Shown here piece by piece: positions 47,338 through 55,225 of a stretch of DNA of 64,000 nt (within the stretch, counting starts at the first letter, position 1; the number at the start of each line of letters is the position of its first letter). The notes below the pieces were generated by a model. The model made no database searches and was not told the DNA's origin. It saw nothing but the letters and a program-made list of their open reading frames with translations. Position numbers and translations under genes: made by a program. Source of the DNA: Anaerolineae bacterium (lineage in GTDB: Bacteria; Chloroflexota; Anaerolineae; Aggregatilineales; Ch27); the NCBI GenBank assembly GCA_013178165.1, contig JABLXG010000006.1, forward strand, positions 124,001 through 188,000, read 5' to 3'.

Positions 47338-49149
47338 ATGGCCCAGACCGGGGAATTCACGGTAGGGAATGCCTACCGCTATAATCATTCCGGCCCGCGT
47401 CGCTGGTTACTCTCGCACATCTGGCGCTACAAGTTCTTCTTCCTCGCCACCACCCTGCTCTACATGACAGCGTGGTTCTCCTACACCTTCTCCCGCACGC
47501 TGATTGGCGCTGCTGTAGACGAAGTCCTCAACCCGACTGGCGGCGATACCTTCCTCAAGCTGGGGCTGGCCACCCTGGGCGTGTTGCTGCTGGATAGCCT
47601 CTGCGGACTCAGCGGCAGCCTGTCCATCGAGACCATCGCCCAGCGCCTGGAACGCGACGCCCGCGAAGAGCTGTACATCAGCCTGCTGGGCAAGAGCCAG
47701 ACCTTTCACGATCGCCAGCGCGTCGGCGACATCATGGCCCGCGCCACTGACGACGTCAAGCAGCTCAACGGGATGATGAACCCCGGCGTGATGTTCATCT
47801 TTGAGACAGTGCTCGGCCTGGCCGTGCCGATGCTCTACCTGGCTGCTATCCGCCTGGACTTGCTCCTCATCCCTATTGTTTTCGTCGTGATCTACGTCAT
47901 CACGGTGCGGGCTTACATGGGCCGCCTCAATCCAGTGCTGCGCGACCAGCGGGAAGCCTTCGGGGCAATGAACGCCGGCCTGGAGGAAACCATCTCCGGC
48001 ATTGAAACGGTCAAGGCCAGCGTGCAGGAAGCCTTTGAACGTCACAAATTCCACCGCAACGCGCGGCTATACCGCGACTATTTTGTCGAACAGGGACGTG
48101 TCGAAGCGCAGTACCTGCCCATGCTGATCTACGGCTTCGTCGTTGGCTTGACCTTTCTCCATTCCATGCTGCTTTACCGCCAGGGTCTGCTGACCATCCC
48201 GCAGATCGTCACCGTCACGGCGCTGGTAGGAGTCATGCGCTTCCCGGTATTCATCTCGATCTTCTCTTTCTCGCTGGTACAACTGGGCATCGCCAGCGCG
48301 GAGCGTCTGCTGAACGTGATCACCGCCAAGGCTGACCTGGACGAAAACCTCAATGGCCACAGCGCCCCGATTGAAGGCGATATCCTTTTTGAGCATGTCA
48401 CCTTCTGCCACGACAACGGCTGCATCCTGCAGGACATCAGCTTCCACGTGCGTCCTGGCGAAACTGTCGCCATTGTCGGCCAGACTGGATCGGGCAAGAG
48501 TACCCTCACTGAGCTGATCAACCGCACGTATGATGTCACTAGCGGCCGTATCCTGATCGACGGCGTGGACGTTCGTGACTGGAACCTCAACAGCCTGCGT
48601 TCCCAGATCGCCAAGATCGAGCAGGATGTGTTCCTGTTCTCCCGCACCCTGGCGGAAAACATCGCCTTCGGTGCGCCGGGGACACCTCAGGCTGAGATCG
48701 AGCGCGCTGCGCGGGAGGCCCAGGCCCACGCCTTTATTATGAGCTTCAAGGATGGCTATCAGACTGAAGTCGGCGAACGGGGCGTCACGCTATCCGGCGG
48801 GCAGCGTCAGCGCATCGCCCTGGCCCGTGCATTCCTCAGCAACCCGCGCATCCTGATCCTGGACGATTCAACCAGCGCTATCGACAGCGCCACCGAAGAC
48901 GAGATCCAGAAGGCTCTGCGCCGCGCTCAGGAGGGCCGCACGACTCTGCTGATCACCCACCGCCTGTCTCAGATTCGCTGGGCGGATCATATTCTGGTGC
49001 TGGACGGCGGACGGCTGATCGCCAGCGGCACCCACGAAGATTTGCTGCGCACCTCGCCCATGTACCGCCGCATCTTCTCCCGCTACGACGCGCCACTGCC
49101 GCCGCTGGCCGAGCCTGAGTCGACTGTGGAGCAGGCCGCAAGGAGGTAA
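47338..49149 (+). CDS. ABC exporter half-transporter A (degenerate Walker B)
   Basis: 603 aa, six membrane helices (about 20-330) followed by a nucleotide-binding domain. Walker A GQTGSGKST and signature LSGGQRQRIALARA are canonical, but Walker B reads ILILDDSTSAID with Asp in place of the catalytic Glu. This is the pattern of the first subunit in heterodimers such as TM287/288 and BmrCD. GAGGGGG precedes ATG. The next gene begins 5 bp later and supplies the Glu. The substrate (drug, lipid or peptide) is unknown. Confidence 0.92.
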   Translation: MAQTGEFTVGNAYRYNHSGPRRWLLSHIWRYKFFFLATTLLYMTAWFSYTFSRTLIGAAVDEVLNPTGGDTFLKLGLATLGVLLLDSLCGLSGSLSIETIAQRLERDAREELYISLLGKSQTFHDRQRVGDIMARATDDVKQLNGMMNPGVMFIFETVLGLAVPMLYLAAIRLDLLLIPIVFVVIYVITVRAYMGRLNPVLRDQREAFGAMNAGLEETISGIETVKASVQEAFERHKFHRNARLYRDYFVEQGRVEAQYLPMLIYGFVVGLTFLHSMLLYRQGLLTIPQIVTVTALVGVMRFPVFISIFSFSLVQLGIASAERLLNVITAKADLDENLNGHSAPIEGDILFEHVTFCHDNGCILQDISFHVRPGETVAIVGQTGSGKSTLTELINRTYDVTSGRILIDGVDVRDWNLNSLRSQIAKIEQDVFLFSRTLAENIAFGAPGTPQAEIERAAREAQAHAFIMSFKDGYQTEVGERGVTLSGGQRQRIALARAFLSNPRILILDDSTSAIDSATEDEIQKALRRAQEGRTTLLITHRLSQIRWADHILVLDGGRLIASGTHEDLLRTSPMYRRIFSRYDAPLPPLAEPESTVEQAARR

Positions 49150-49154
49150 CACCG

Positions 49155-50969
49155 ATGGGCTTCATCATGGACGGCCTGGACGCCGAGGCCTACGACCGCC
49201 AGTACAACGACCGTGAACTGGTCAGGCGTATCATCGAATACTTCCGCCCGGAAGCCAAGCGTATGGCCATCGTCGCTGTGGTGATCTTCCTGACCTCGCT
49301 GGTCAATACCGGCTTGCCGGCGTTCGTCTCGGCCAGCCTGGATCGCCTGCAGGTCGATTCGTCCGACCAGACTCTGTGGGTCATCACCGGTGTGATCACC
49401 CTGCTGGGCATCCTGGGCTGGGTCTTCAATGCCGTGCGGCAGTGGTATTCCGCCATTGCGGTCGGCAACGTCACCCTCCGCCTGCGGGAAGACGCCTTTG
49501 ACGCCGTAGTCAGGCGCGATCTCTCCTTCTACGACCAGTTCCCTTCAGGCAAGATCGTCAGCCGCGTGACTTCGGATACTCAGGCGCTTTCCCAGGTGGT
49601 CAAGCTGACCATGGACTTGATGAGCCAAATCCTGCTCATCGGCCTGCTGCTGGCCTACCTGCTCAGCGTCAGCGTCCGCCTGACCATGATCCTGCTGATT
49701 CTCTCGCCATTCATCGTCGCCACGGCACTGGCCTTCCGCAAGATTGCCCGCGACACCGTCACCCAATCGCGCCGCGTTAACGCCATCGTTAGCGCCCATA
49801 TCCAGGAGACCGTCAGCGGCATCCGCATCGCCAAGACCTTCCGACAGGAGCAGAACATCTACGAGGAGTTCCTGGAGGTCAACCGGCAATCCTACCGGAT
49901 CAACCTGCGCACCGGTTACACGTTTAGCAGCATCTTCCCGATCCTGAACATCCTGTCCGGCATCGGCACCGCCGCGCTGGTTTACTTCGGTGGTCTGACC
50001 GCCCAAGCCGGGCAGATCACGGCGGGGGAATGGTATCTGTTCATTCAGGGCCTGGCCCTGTTCTGGTTCCCGCTGACCAGTATTGCCTCCTTCTGGAGCC
50101 AGTTCCAGCTAGGGCTGGCCGCTGGCGAGCGTGTCTTTGCCCTGATCGACGCCGAACCACGGGTTCGCCAGATCGACAACAGAACGCTGGAGAGCGTCCG
50201 AGGCGAGATTCGTTTCGAACACGTGGACTTCCACTACAACGAGGACGAGCCGGTACTCACCGACTTCTCCCTGACCATCCACGCTGGCGAGACGCTGGCG
50301 CTAGTCGGCCACACCGGCTCCGGCAAGTCCAGCATCGGCAAGCTGATCGCCCGCTTCTACGAGTTTCAGGGTGGTCGCCTGCTGATCGATGGCCACGACA
50401 TCCGCATGCTTGACCTGCAGAACTACCGTTCCTTCCTAGGGATCGTCACCCAGACGCCGTTTTTGTTCGATGGCACTGTACGGGAGAACATCCGCTATGG
50501 CCGGCCTGACGCCACCGACACCGAAGTGGAGTTGATAGCCCGGCTGGTAGGCAGCGGCGACTGGCTGGCCTCCCTGCCGGAAGGGCTAGATACCCAGGTT
50601 GGCGAACGCGGTAGCAACCTCTCAATGGGCCAGCGGCAGCTTGTCGCCCTGGCGCGTGTCCTGTTACAGGACCCGCGGATCGTGATCCTGGATGAGGCCA
50701 CCGCCAGCGTTGACCCGCTGACCGAGACCCTGATCCAGGAAGGGCTGGATACCGTCCTGGCTGACCGCACGGCGATCGTGATTGCCCACCGTCTCTCCAC
50801 CGTCCGCCATGCCGACCGGATCATTGTCCTCCGCGAGGGCAAGATCATCGAGGAAGGCAACCACGAGGCACTGCTGCGCCAGGGCGGGCACTACGCCGAG
50901 CTATACAACACCTACTTCCGCCACCAGAGCCTGGAGTATATTGAAGAAGTCGGCGCACAGGCCGCCTGA
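49155..50969 (+). CDS. ABC exporter half-transporter B (catalytic site)
   Basis: 604 aa, membrane domain (about 30-340) plus ATPase. Walker A GHTGSGKSS, Walker B IVILDEATASVD with the catalytic Glu, but the signature is LSMGQ instead of LSGGQ. Combined with subunit A this gives one consensus ATP site (Walker of B, signature of A) and one degenerate site. AAGGAGG at 49140-49146 is an ideal RBS. The membrane domain keeps the typical intracellular loop ISRVTSDTQALSQVVKL. Confidence 0.93.
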   Translation: MGFIMDGLDAEAYDRQYNDRELVRRIIEYFRPEAKRMAIVAVVIFLTSLVNTGLPAFVSASLDRLQVDSSDQTLWVITGVITLLGILGWVFNAVRQWYSAIAVGNVTLRLREDAFDAVVRRDLSFYDQFPSGKIVSRVTSDTQALSQVVKLTMDLMSQILLIGLLLAYLLSVSVRLTMILLILSPFIVATALAFRKIARDTVTQSRRVNAIVSAHIQETVSGIRIAKTFRQEQNIYEEFLEVNRQSYRINLRTGYTFSSIFPILNILSGIGTAALVYFGGLTAQAGQITAGEWYLFIQGLALFWFPLTSIASFWSQFQLGLAAGERVFALIDAEPRVRQIDNRTLESVRGEIRFEHVDFHYNEDEPVLTDFSLTIHAGETLALVGHTGSGKSSIGKLIARFYEFQGGRLLIDGHDIRMLDLQNYRSFLGIVTQTPFLFDGTVRENIRYGRPDATDTEVELIARLVGSGDWLASLPEGLDTQVGERGSNLSMGQRQLVALARVLLQDPRIVILDEATASVDPLTETLIQEGLDTVLADRTAIVIAHRLSTVRHADRIIVLREGKIIEEGNHEALLRQGGHYAELYNTYFRHQSLEYIEEVGAQAA

Positions 50970-51018
50970 CCTGCTAGCCCCGGCCATCCACATCGGGCAA
51001 ACCAGCACAAGCTCCTTC

Positions 51019-51032
51019 TGGGAGCGCTCCAC
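51019..51032. promoter_or_regulatory. Partial LacI-family operator, upstream copy
   Basis: TGGGAGCGCTCCAC matches the perfect dyad downstream in 12 of 14 positions. Its centre lies 162 bp upstream of the main operator, a spacing compatible with DNA looping. Confidence 0.5.
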
Positions 51033-51142
51033 CAATCCGCTCCGCAGGCATGACGATTGCCCGCTGTTTCTGGCATTTTACCCAAAGGGCTTTTGACAAA
51101 CTGGCAAAAACAAAGCCTTCCAGAAATTCTCCGCGCACCTGC

Positions 51143-51171
51143 TTGACAGGCGTATTATTTCATTGTATGTT
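51143..51171 (+). promoter_or_regulatory. Promoter of sugar cluster A
   Basis: TTGACA (51143-51148), 17 bp, TATGTT (51166-51171). The predicted start near 51178 touches the operator, so a bound repressor would block initiation. Confidence 0.7.
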
Positions 51172-51179
51172 GAAACTAG

Positions 51180-51195
51180 CTGGGAGCGCTCCCAG
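51180..51195. promoter_or_regulatory. CelR/CebR-type LacI-family operator
   Basis: Perfect 16-bp palindrome CTGGGAGCGCTCCCAG. Its 14-bp core TGGGAGCGCTCCCA is the sequence described for CelR of Thermobifida fusca and CebR of Streptomyces, LacI-family repressors released by cellobiose or related oligosaccharides. It sits right behind the -10 element. Confidence 0.8.
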
Positions 51196-51247
51196 ACAGG
51201 GCACCAGCAGCATCTTTCCGAATGTTTCCGGATCGACAGGTGCGCAC

Positions 51248-51380
51248 ATGAAATTGGCTGACATCTCCCAGATTGCTCCTCCTGCGCACCGACCACTGTA
51301 TCCCGCGCCATCGCCATCGAGTCTTGCAGCAGCACACCGAATTGCCATGCTATCGCAGTTGGCTGCCACGCGGGCGGAAC
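51248..51380 (+). pseudogene. Putative decayed lacI-family regulator gene
   Basis: Pieces of a LacI DNA-binding domain appear in order but in three frames. MKLADISQIA (51248-51277) matches the usual start. TTVSRAI (51292-51312), in another frame, matches the recognition helix, with 14 nt between where 12 are expected. RVLQQHTELPCYRSWLPRG in the third frame resembles the RVLxxxxELGYRPxxLARG hinge segment. The effector domain is absent. AGGTG precedes ATG. This is inference from motif order; a database comparison was not possible. Confidence 0.5.
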
Positions 51381-51610
51381 CAGGCCAGCCCTGATTACTG
51401 GCGGAGTCTTCGCCCGTTTCGTCGTTTTTCGGCAGGTCTGACAGAGCGCCGCGTGAGAGGGGCCACCGCCCCGCCCGCACCAAAGAGCCGCTGGAACAAG
51501 GAGGGGAACTATCGAGTGATTTTCAGAGGGCCAACACCGCCGGAAATATGTCGTTCCTCGAACAATACGTCGATATTCGTCGTAAGGGAGCTTAGAAAAG
51601 GATACATACC

Positions 51611-52980
51611 ATGTCACGCAAATTGAGTCTGATCCTTACGTTGGGGTGGTGGTAGCGCTGTTGCTCGGCGCTCTGCCCGGCGCCGCCCAGGAGCGCGTCA
51701 AGATCACCTGGTTCGTCGGCCTGGGAACCGGCACCAATGAGCAGCAGATAGAAGTCCAGAACCGGATTGTTGAGGAGTTCAACGCCAGCCAGGACAAGAT
51801 CGAACTGGTGATCAACATTGCCGCCAGTAACCAGACGGCACCCGATATTCTGAGCACGCTGATCGCTTCTGGCGACGCACCTGATATCGTCGGACCGGTG
51901 GGCTTCAGTGGCTCCAATGCGTTCGCCGGGCAGTGGTTGGACCTGGCTCCGCTGATCGAGGCTACAGGCTACGACCTGGGCCAGTTCCCGGAGAATCTGG
52001 TCGAATCGTATCGCAGCCTAGATGGTGAGCAACTGCTTGGGCTGCCATTCGCCGTCTTCCCCGGTGTGCTTTACTACAATGTGGGCCTGTTTGACGAAGC
52101 GGGTCTGAACTATCCGCCGACCGAAGCCGGTGTACCCTATGTGATGCCTGATGGCACCGAAGTCCCCTGGGATTACAACACCGTGGTCGAGATCGGCAAG
52201 ATCCTGACCGTCGACGCCAACGGCTATGACGCTACCATGCCGGAGTTCGACCCGACCAAGACGATTCAATTCGGCTTCATCCATCAGTGGGATACCCTCC
52301 GCTCCGATTTCCACACCTTCGGTGCAAACTATGTGGTGGATGAAGAGGGCAAAGTTCACATCTGGGATAACTGGCGTGAAGCGGCCCGCTGGCTGTGGGA
52401 GGCCGTCTGGGTCCATCACATCCATCCATCCGACAGCTGGATTTCCAGCGACCTGTTGCTGGGCAATGCCTTCAACTCCGGCAACGTGGCAATGGCCCGT
52501 TCAATGCTGTGGTACACCTGCTGCCTGGCGGATGCCCCGGCCTGGGACCTGGCTGTCCAGCCCGCGTACAATGGCACAATCTACGCGCCGATCGATATGG
52601 ATACCTTCCGTATCCACAAGGACACCAAGCATCCTGAGGAAGCCTTCACCGTCCTGACCTACCTGCTGGGCGATGCAGCGCTCGACCTGCTGACCGTCTA
52701 CGGCGGCTATCCGGCCCGTCCAGAGTTGCAGGATGCGGCCATTCAGGCCAAGGCCGAAACCTATCCCAGCGTTCAGAACTGGGACGTGGTGGCTCGTAGC
52801 ATTCAGTACGCCCCCGTGCCGCATCACGAGGAGTGGTACCCCAACTTCAACAAAGGCCAGACACGCTTCCAGGACTTCCTGACTCTGCTCCGCAGTGACG
52901 GAGGCGCCGATATTGATCTGGAAGCAGAACTGGACCGGCTGGAGGCTGACCTGCAGGCCATTGTCGACGAAGTTCAGTAG
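51611..52980 (+). pseudogene. Sugar ABC transporter binding protein with frameshift in signal peptide
   Basis: From ATG 51611 (AAAGGAT upstream) the frame reads MSRKLSLILTLGWW then stop at 51653. The rest of the gene is in another frame, beginning VVALLLGALPGAAQ. Adding one G to the GGGG run at 51643-51646 joins the halves into a normal signal peptide and a 456-residue family 1 solute-binding protein. The mature part shows DAPDIVGPVGFSGSNAFAGQ, LLGLPFAVFPGVLYYNVGLF and a typical C-terminal helical region. Either a sequencing error or a true inactivating mutation; the downstream frame is fully open. Two permeases follow. Confidence 0.85.
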
Positions 52981-53005
52981 AAGATCGCCTCCCCTGAATA
53001 AACGT

Positions 53006-53035
53006 TGGGCAGCCATCCTGCGGGGTGGCTGCCCA
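53006..53035 (+). terminator. Hairpin after the binding-protein gene
   Basis: TGGGCAGCCATCC (53006-53018) pairs with GGGTGGCTGCCCA (53023-53035) around TGCG, with one G-T pair. GGTTTTCTTG follows some bases later. It probably attenuates transcription or stabilises the binding-protein mRNA. Confidence 0.55.
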
Positions 53036-53146
53036 GGTTCGATGGTTTTCTTGTCCCTTTTCCTAGATAATTATTGTTGAGCTAACTGCATCCATCAGCC
53101 CGCCTGGCCTTTGCGCACAGGCAGTTAGCGGACAAGGAACAACGCC

Positions 53147-54097
53147 ATGACTGAACAAGTCGCCACCCTTGGCGAATCCGCATCCCTGAAGAGAACACGT
53201 AGGACCCGCACGCTGGAACAACAGCAGCGCCTGTGGGGCTGGATTTTCCTTTCCCCGTGGCTGATCGGGTTCCTGGTCTTCACTCTCTTTCCCATGGCCG
53301 CCTCGCTTTATCTGAGCTTCACCGATTTCACGATCGGCCAGCCTCCAAACTGGGTCGGCTTTAAGAACTGGGAGAATCTTTTCAAGGATCCGGTAACCTA
53401 CAACTCACTGCGCGTCACCTTCCGCTTTGCCATCATCATGCTACCCGTCGCCATCCTGGTACCATTGGGGCTGGCCTCCCTGTTGAACTCCAAATATCTT
53501 GCTGGCAAACGTGTGTTCCGCGCGCTCTTCTACATGCCCTACATCATCCCGGCCATTTCTGGCATCTTCATCTGGCAATCCTTCCTTAACGGACAGACCG
53601 GCCTGCTCAACCGTCTACTGCGCCTGGCCGGGATAGCGGACCCGCCGGACTGGCTCTTTAGTCCCACCTGGATCCACCCAGCCATGGTTCTCATCGGGCT
53701 GTGGGGCGTGGGCAACGCCATGCTGACCATGCTAGCCGGGATGCAGGGCGTCCCCACCGAGTACTACGAGGCCGCCACGGTGGATGGCGCAGGGCCACTG
53801 ATGCGGTTCCGCCATATCACCCTGCCGATGATCTCCCCGGTTATCCTTTACAACCTAGTGCTGACAGTCATCGGCCTGATGCAATACTTCGTTGTGCCCT
53901 GGGTCCTTTCCAACACTACACGCTCCAACCCGGAGACGAATTTCATCAACCTGCATCTCTACCGGGAGGGTTTCCAGTTCTTCCACATGGGCTACGCCTC
54001 AGCACTGGCCTGGTTCCTCTTCATCATTGGGTTGATCCTCACCCTGATCGTCCTGTACTCGTCGCGTCGCTGGGTCTACTACAGCAGTGGAGAGTAA
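53147..54097 (+). CDS. Sugar ABC transporter permease (MalF/UgpA type)
   Basis: 316 aa, six membrane helices after a basic N-terminal tail (LKRTRRTRTLEQQQ). The first helix WGWIFLSPWLIGFLVFTLFP is a family signature. The EAA loop is VPTEYYEAATVDGAGPLMRF, contacting the ATPase. It pairs with the MalG-type permease after 4 bp. The cluster encodes no ATPase; the MsmX/UgpC-type subunit of cluster B at 59.1 kb could serve it. Confidence 0.93.
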   Translation: MTEQVATLGESASLKRTRRTRTLEQQQRLWGWIFLSPWLIGFLVFTLFPMAASLYLSFTDFTIGQPPNWVGFKNWENLFKDPVTYNSLRVTFRFAIIMLPVAILVPLGLASLLNSKYLAGKRVFRALFYMPYIIPAISGIFIWQSFLNGQTGLLNRLLRLAGIADPPDWLFSPTWIHPAMVLIGLWGVGNAMLTMLAGMQGVPTEYYEAATVDGAGPLMRFRHITLPMISPVILYNLVLTVIGLMQYFVVPWVLSNTTRSNPETNFINLHLYREGFQFFHMGYASALAWFLFIIGLILTLIVLYSSRRWVYYSSGE

Positions 54098-54101
54098 TGC
54101 C

Positions 54102-55172
54102 ATGGCCACCCAATCCTCGGTTATCAGCGCCCCGCAGTTCAGCCGCCAGTTGCGTCGCTTCGGTCTTACTGCTCTGGTGACACTGTTCGGGTTGATTCTC
54201 CTTATCGTCTACCTGTTGCCCTTCCCTAACATGGTCACCGTCTCCCTGCGCGATCAGGCTGCGCTCGCCCAGACACCTGATTCGACCATGCTGCCCGTTA
54301 TGCCTGCCACGTACAACTATGAGGGCAAGGATTACCCGCTCTACGAAGTGCCCACCGATGAGGGTGTGCGCCAGCTCGCCCTGGTCAAGCCTGGCCGCCG
54401 CAGCAGCCAGTTCGTTGACCCGACCAACCCCGAAGCCGGGATTATTGAGTGGGAAGGCAACTGGCGACAACTCAAGGAAGTTGAGGTGCTCAGCCCGCGC
54501 TGGGAGAACTTCTCCGAAGCCTGGCAGAAGATTGACTTTCCGCGGCTGTTCCGCAACACATTCGCCATCGCCATCGGCGGTGTGATTGGCACGTTGCTCT
54601 CCTGCATCAGCGTCGCCTATGCCTTCGCTCGCTTCCCCATCCCCGGCAAGAATATCCTGTTCATCATCCTGATCGGCACAATCATCCTGCCTCAGCAGGT
54701 CACCCTGATCCCGACCTACCTGTTCTTCTCCTATCTCGGCTGGGTGGGCACCTGGGCGCCGCTGATCGTGCCGCACTTCTTCGCCAACGCCTACAACGTC
54801 TTCCTGCTGCGGCAATACTTCCTGACGCTGCCCAAGGAACTGGACGAAGCAGCGATGATCGACGGGGCCGGCCCCTTCCGCATCCTGACCGAGGTGATCA
54901 TCCCGCAGTCGTGGCCGGCCATCGTTGCTGTCGCCATCTTCCACTTCGTCTTCGCCTGGAACGACTTTTTCATGCCGCTGATCTATCTGCTCAGCAAGCC
55001 GGAACTGCAGCCGGTCTCGATTGGCGTGCAGGTCTTTAACTTCCAGTACGGCCCGCGCCCGGAGCTGGTACAGGCCACCTCGCTGATGGCGATGGTACTG
55101 CCGCTGATCATCTTCTTCCTGGCCCAGCGTTTCTTCATGCGCGGTGTGGTGATCACCGGCGTTGAGAAGTAA
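54102..55172 (+). CDS. Sugar ABC transporter permease (MalG/UgpE type) with loop insertion
   Basis: 356 aa, longer than the usual 270-290. The first helix (about 26-46) is followed by an extracytoplasmic stretch of about 110 residues before helix 2 near residue 155, roughly 80 more than normal. The core is standard: AFARFPIPGKNILFIILIGT, EAA loop LPKELDEAAMIDGAGPFRI, and HFVFAWNDFFMPLIYL. ATG 54102 has GGAGAG about 8 nt upstream. The extra loop may contact the binding protein. Confidence 0.92.
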   Translation: MATQSSVISAPQFSRQLRRFGLTALVTLFGLILLIVYLLPFPNMVTVSLRDQAALAQTPDSTMLPVMPATYNYEGKDYPLYEVPTDEGVRQLALVKPGRRSSQFVDPTNPEAGIIEWEGNWRQLKEVEVLSPRWENFSEAWQKIDFPRLFRNTFAIAIGGVIGTLLSCISVAYAFARFPIPGKNILFIILIGTIILPQQVTLIPTYLFFSYLGWVGTWAPLIVPHFFANAYNVFLLRQYFLTLPKELDEAAMIDGAGPFRILTEVIIPQSWPAIVAVAIFHFVFAWNDFFMPLIYLLSKPELQPVSIGVQVFNFQYGPRPELVQATSLMAMVLPLIIFFLAQRFFMRGVVITGVEK

Positions 55173-55225
55173 GCAAGCGGTGTGGCTTTACCGGCGCAAC
55201 GATGCCGGGGCTTAAGGGACAGGCG

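Larger units (their letters stand above)
50970..51610 (+). other. 641-bp control region upstream of sugar cluster A
   Basis: No intact gene. In order: a partial CelR-type dyad (51019-51032), an imperfect 17-bp palindrome TTTGACAAACTGGCAAA (51092-51108), a promoter (51143-51171), a perfect CelR-type dyad (51180-51195), a putative lacI relic (51248-51380), and about 230 bp with no feature I recognise apart from the AAAGGAT site before 51611. Confidence 0.7.

Noticed and set aside
51050..51394. 114-aa open frame running through the promoter and operator
   Set aside because: It would span the promoter; only its last 48 codons from ATG 51248 resemble a real start, again the lacI relic.
51273..51626. 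117-aa open frame in the leader of cluster A
   Set aside because: Composition is odd and it contains only the last third of a LacI-like motif; treated as part of the lacI relic rather than a gene.
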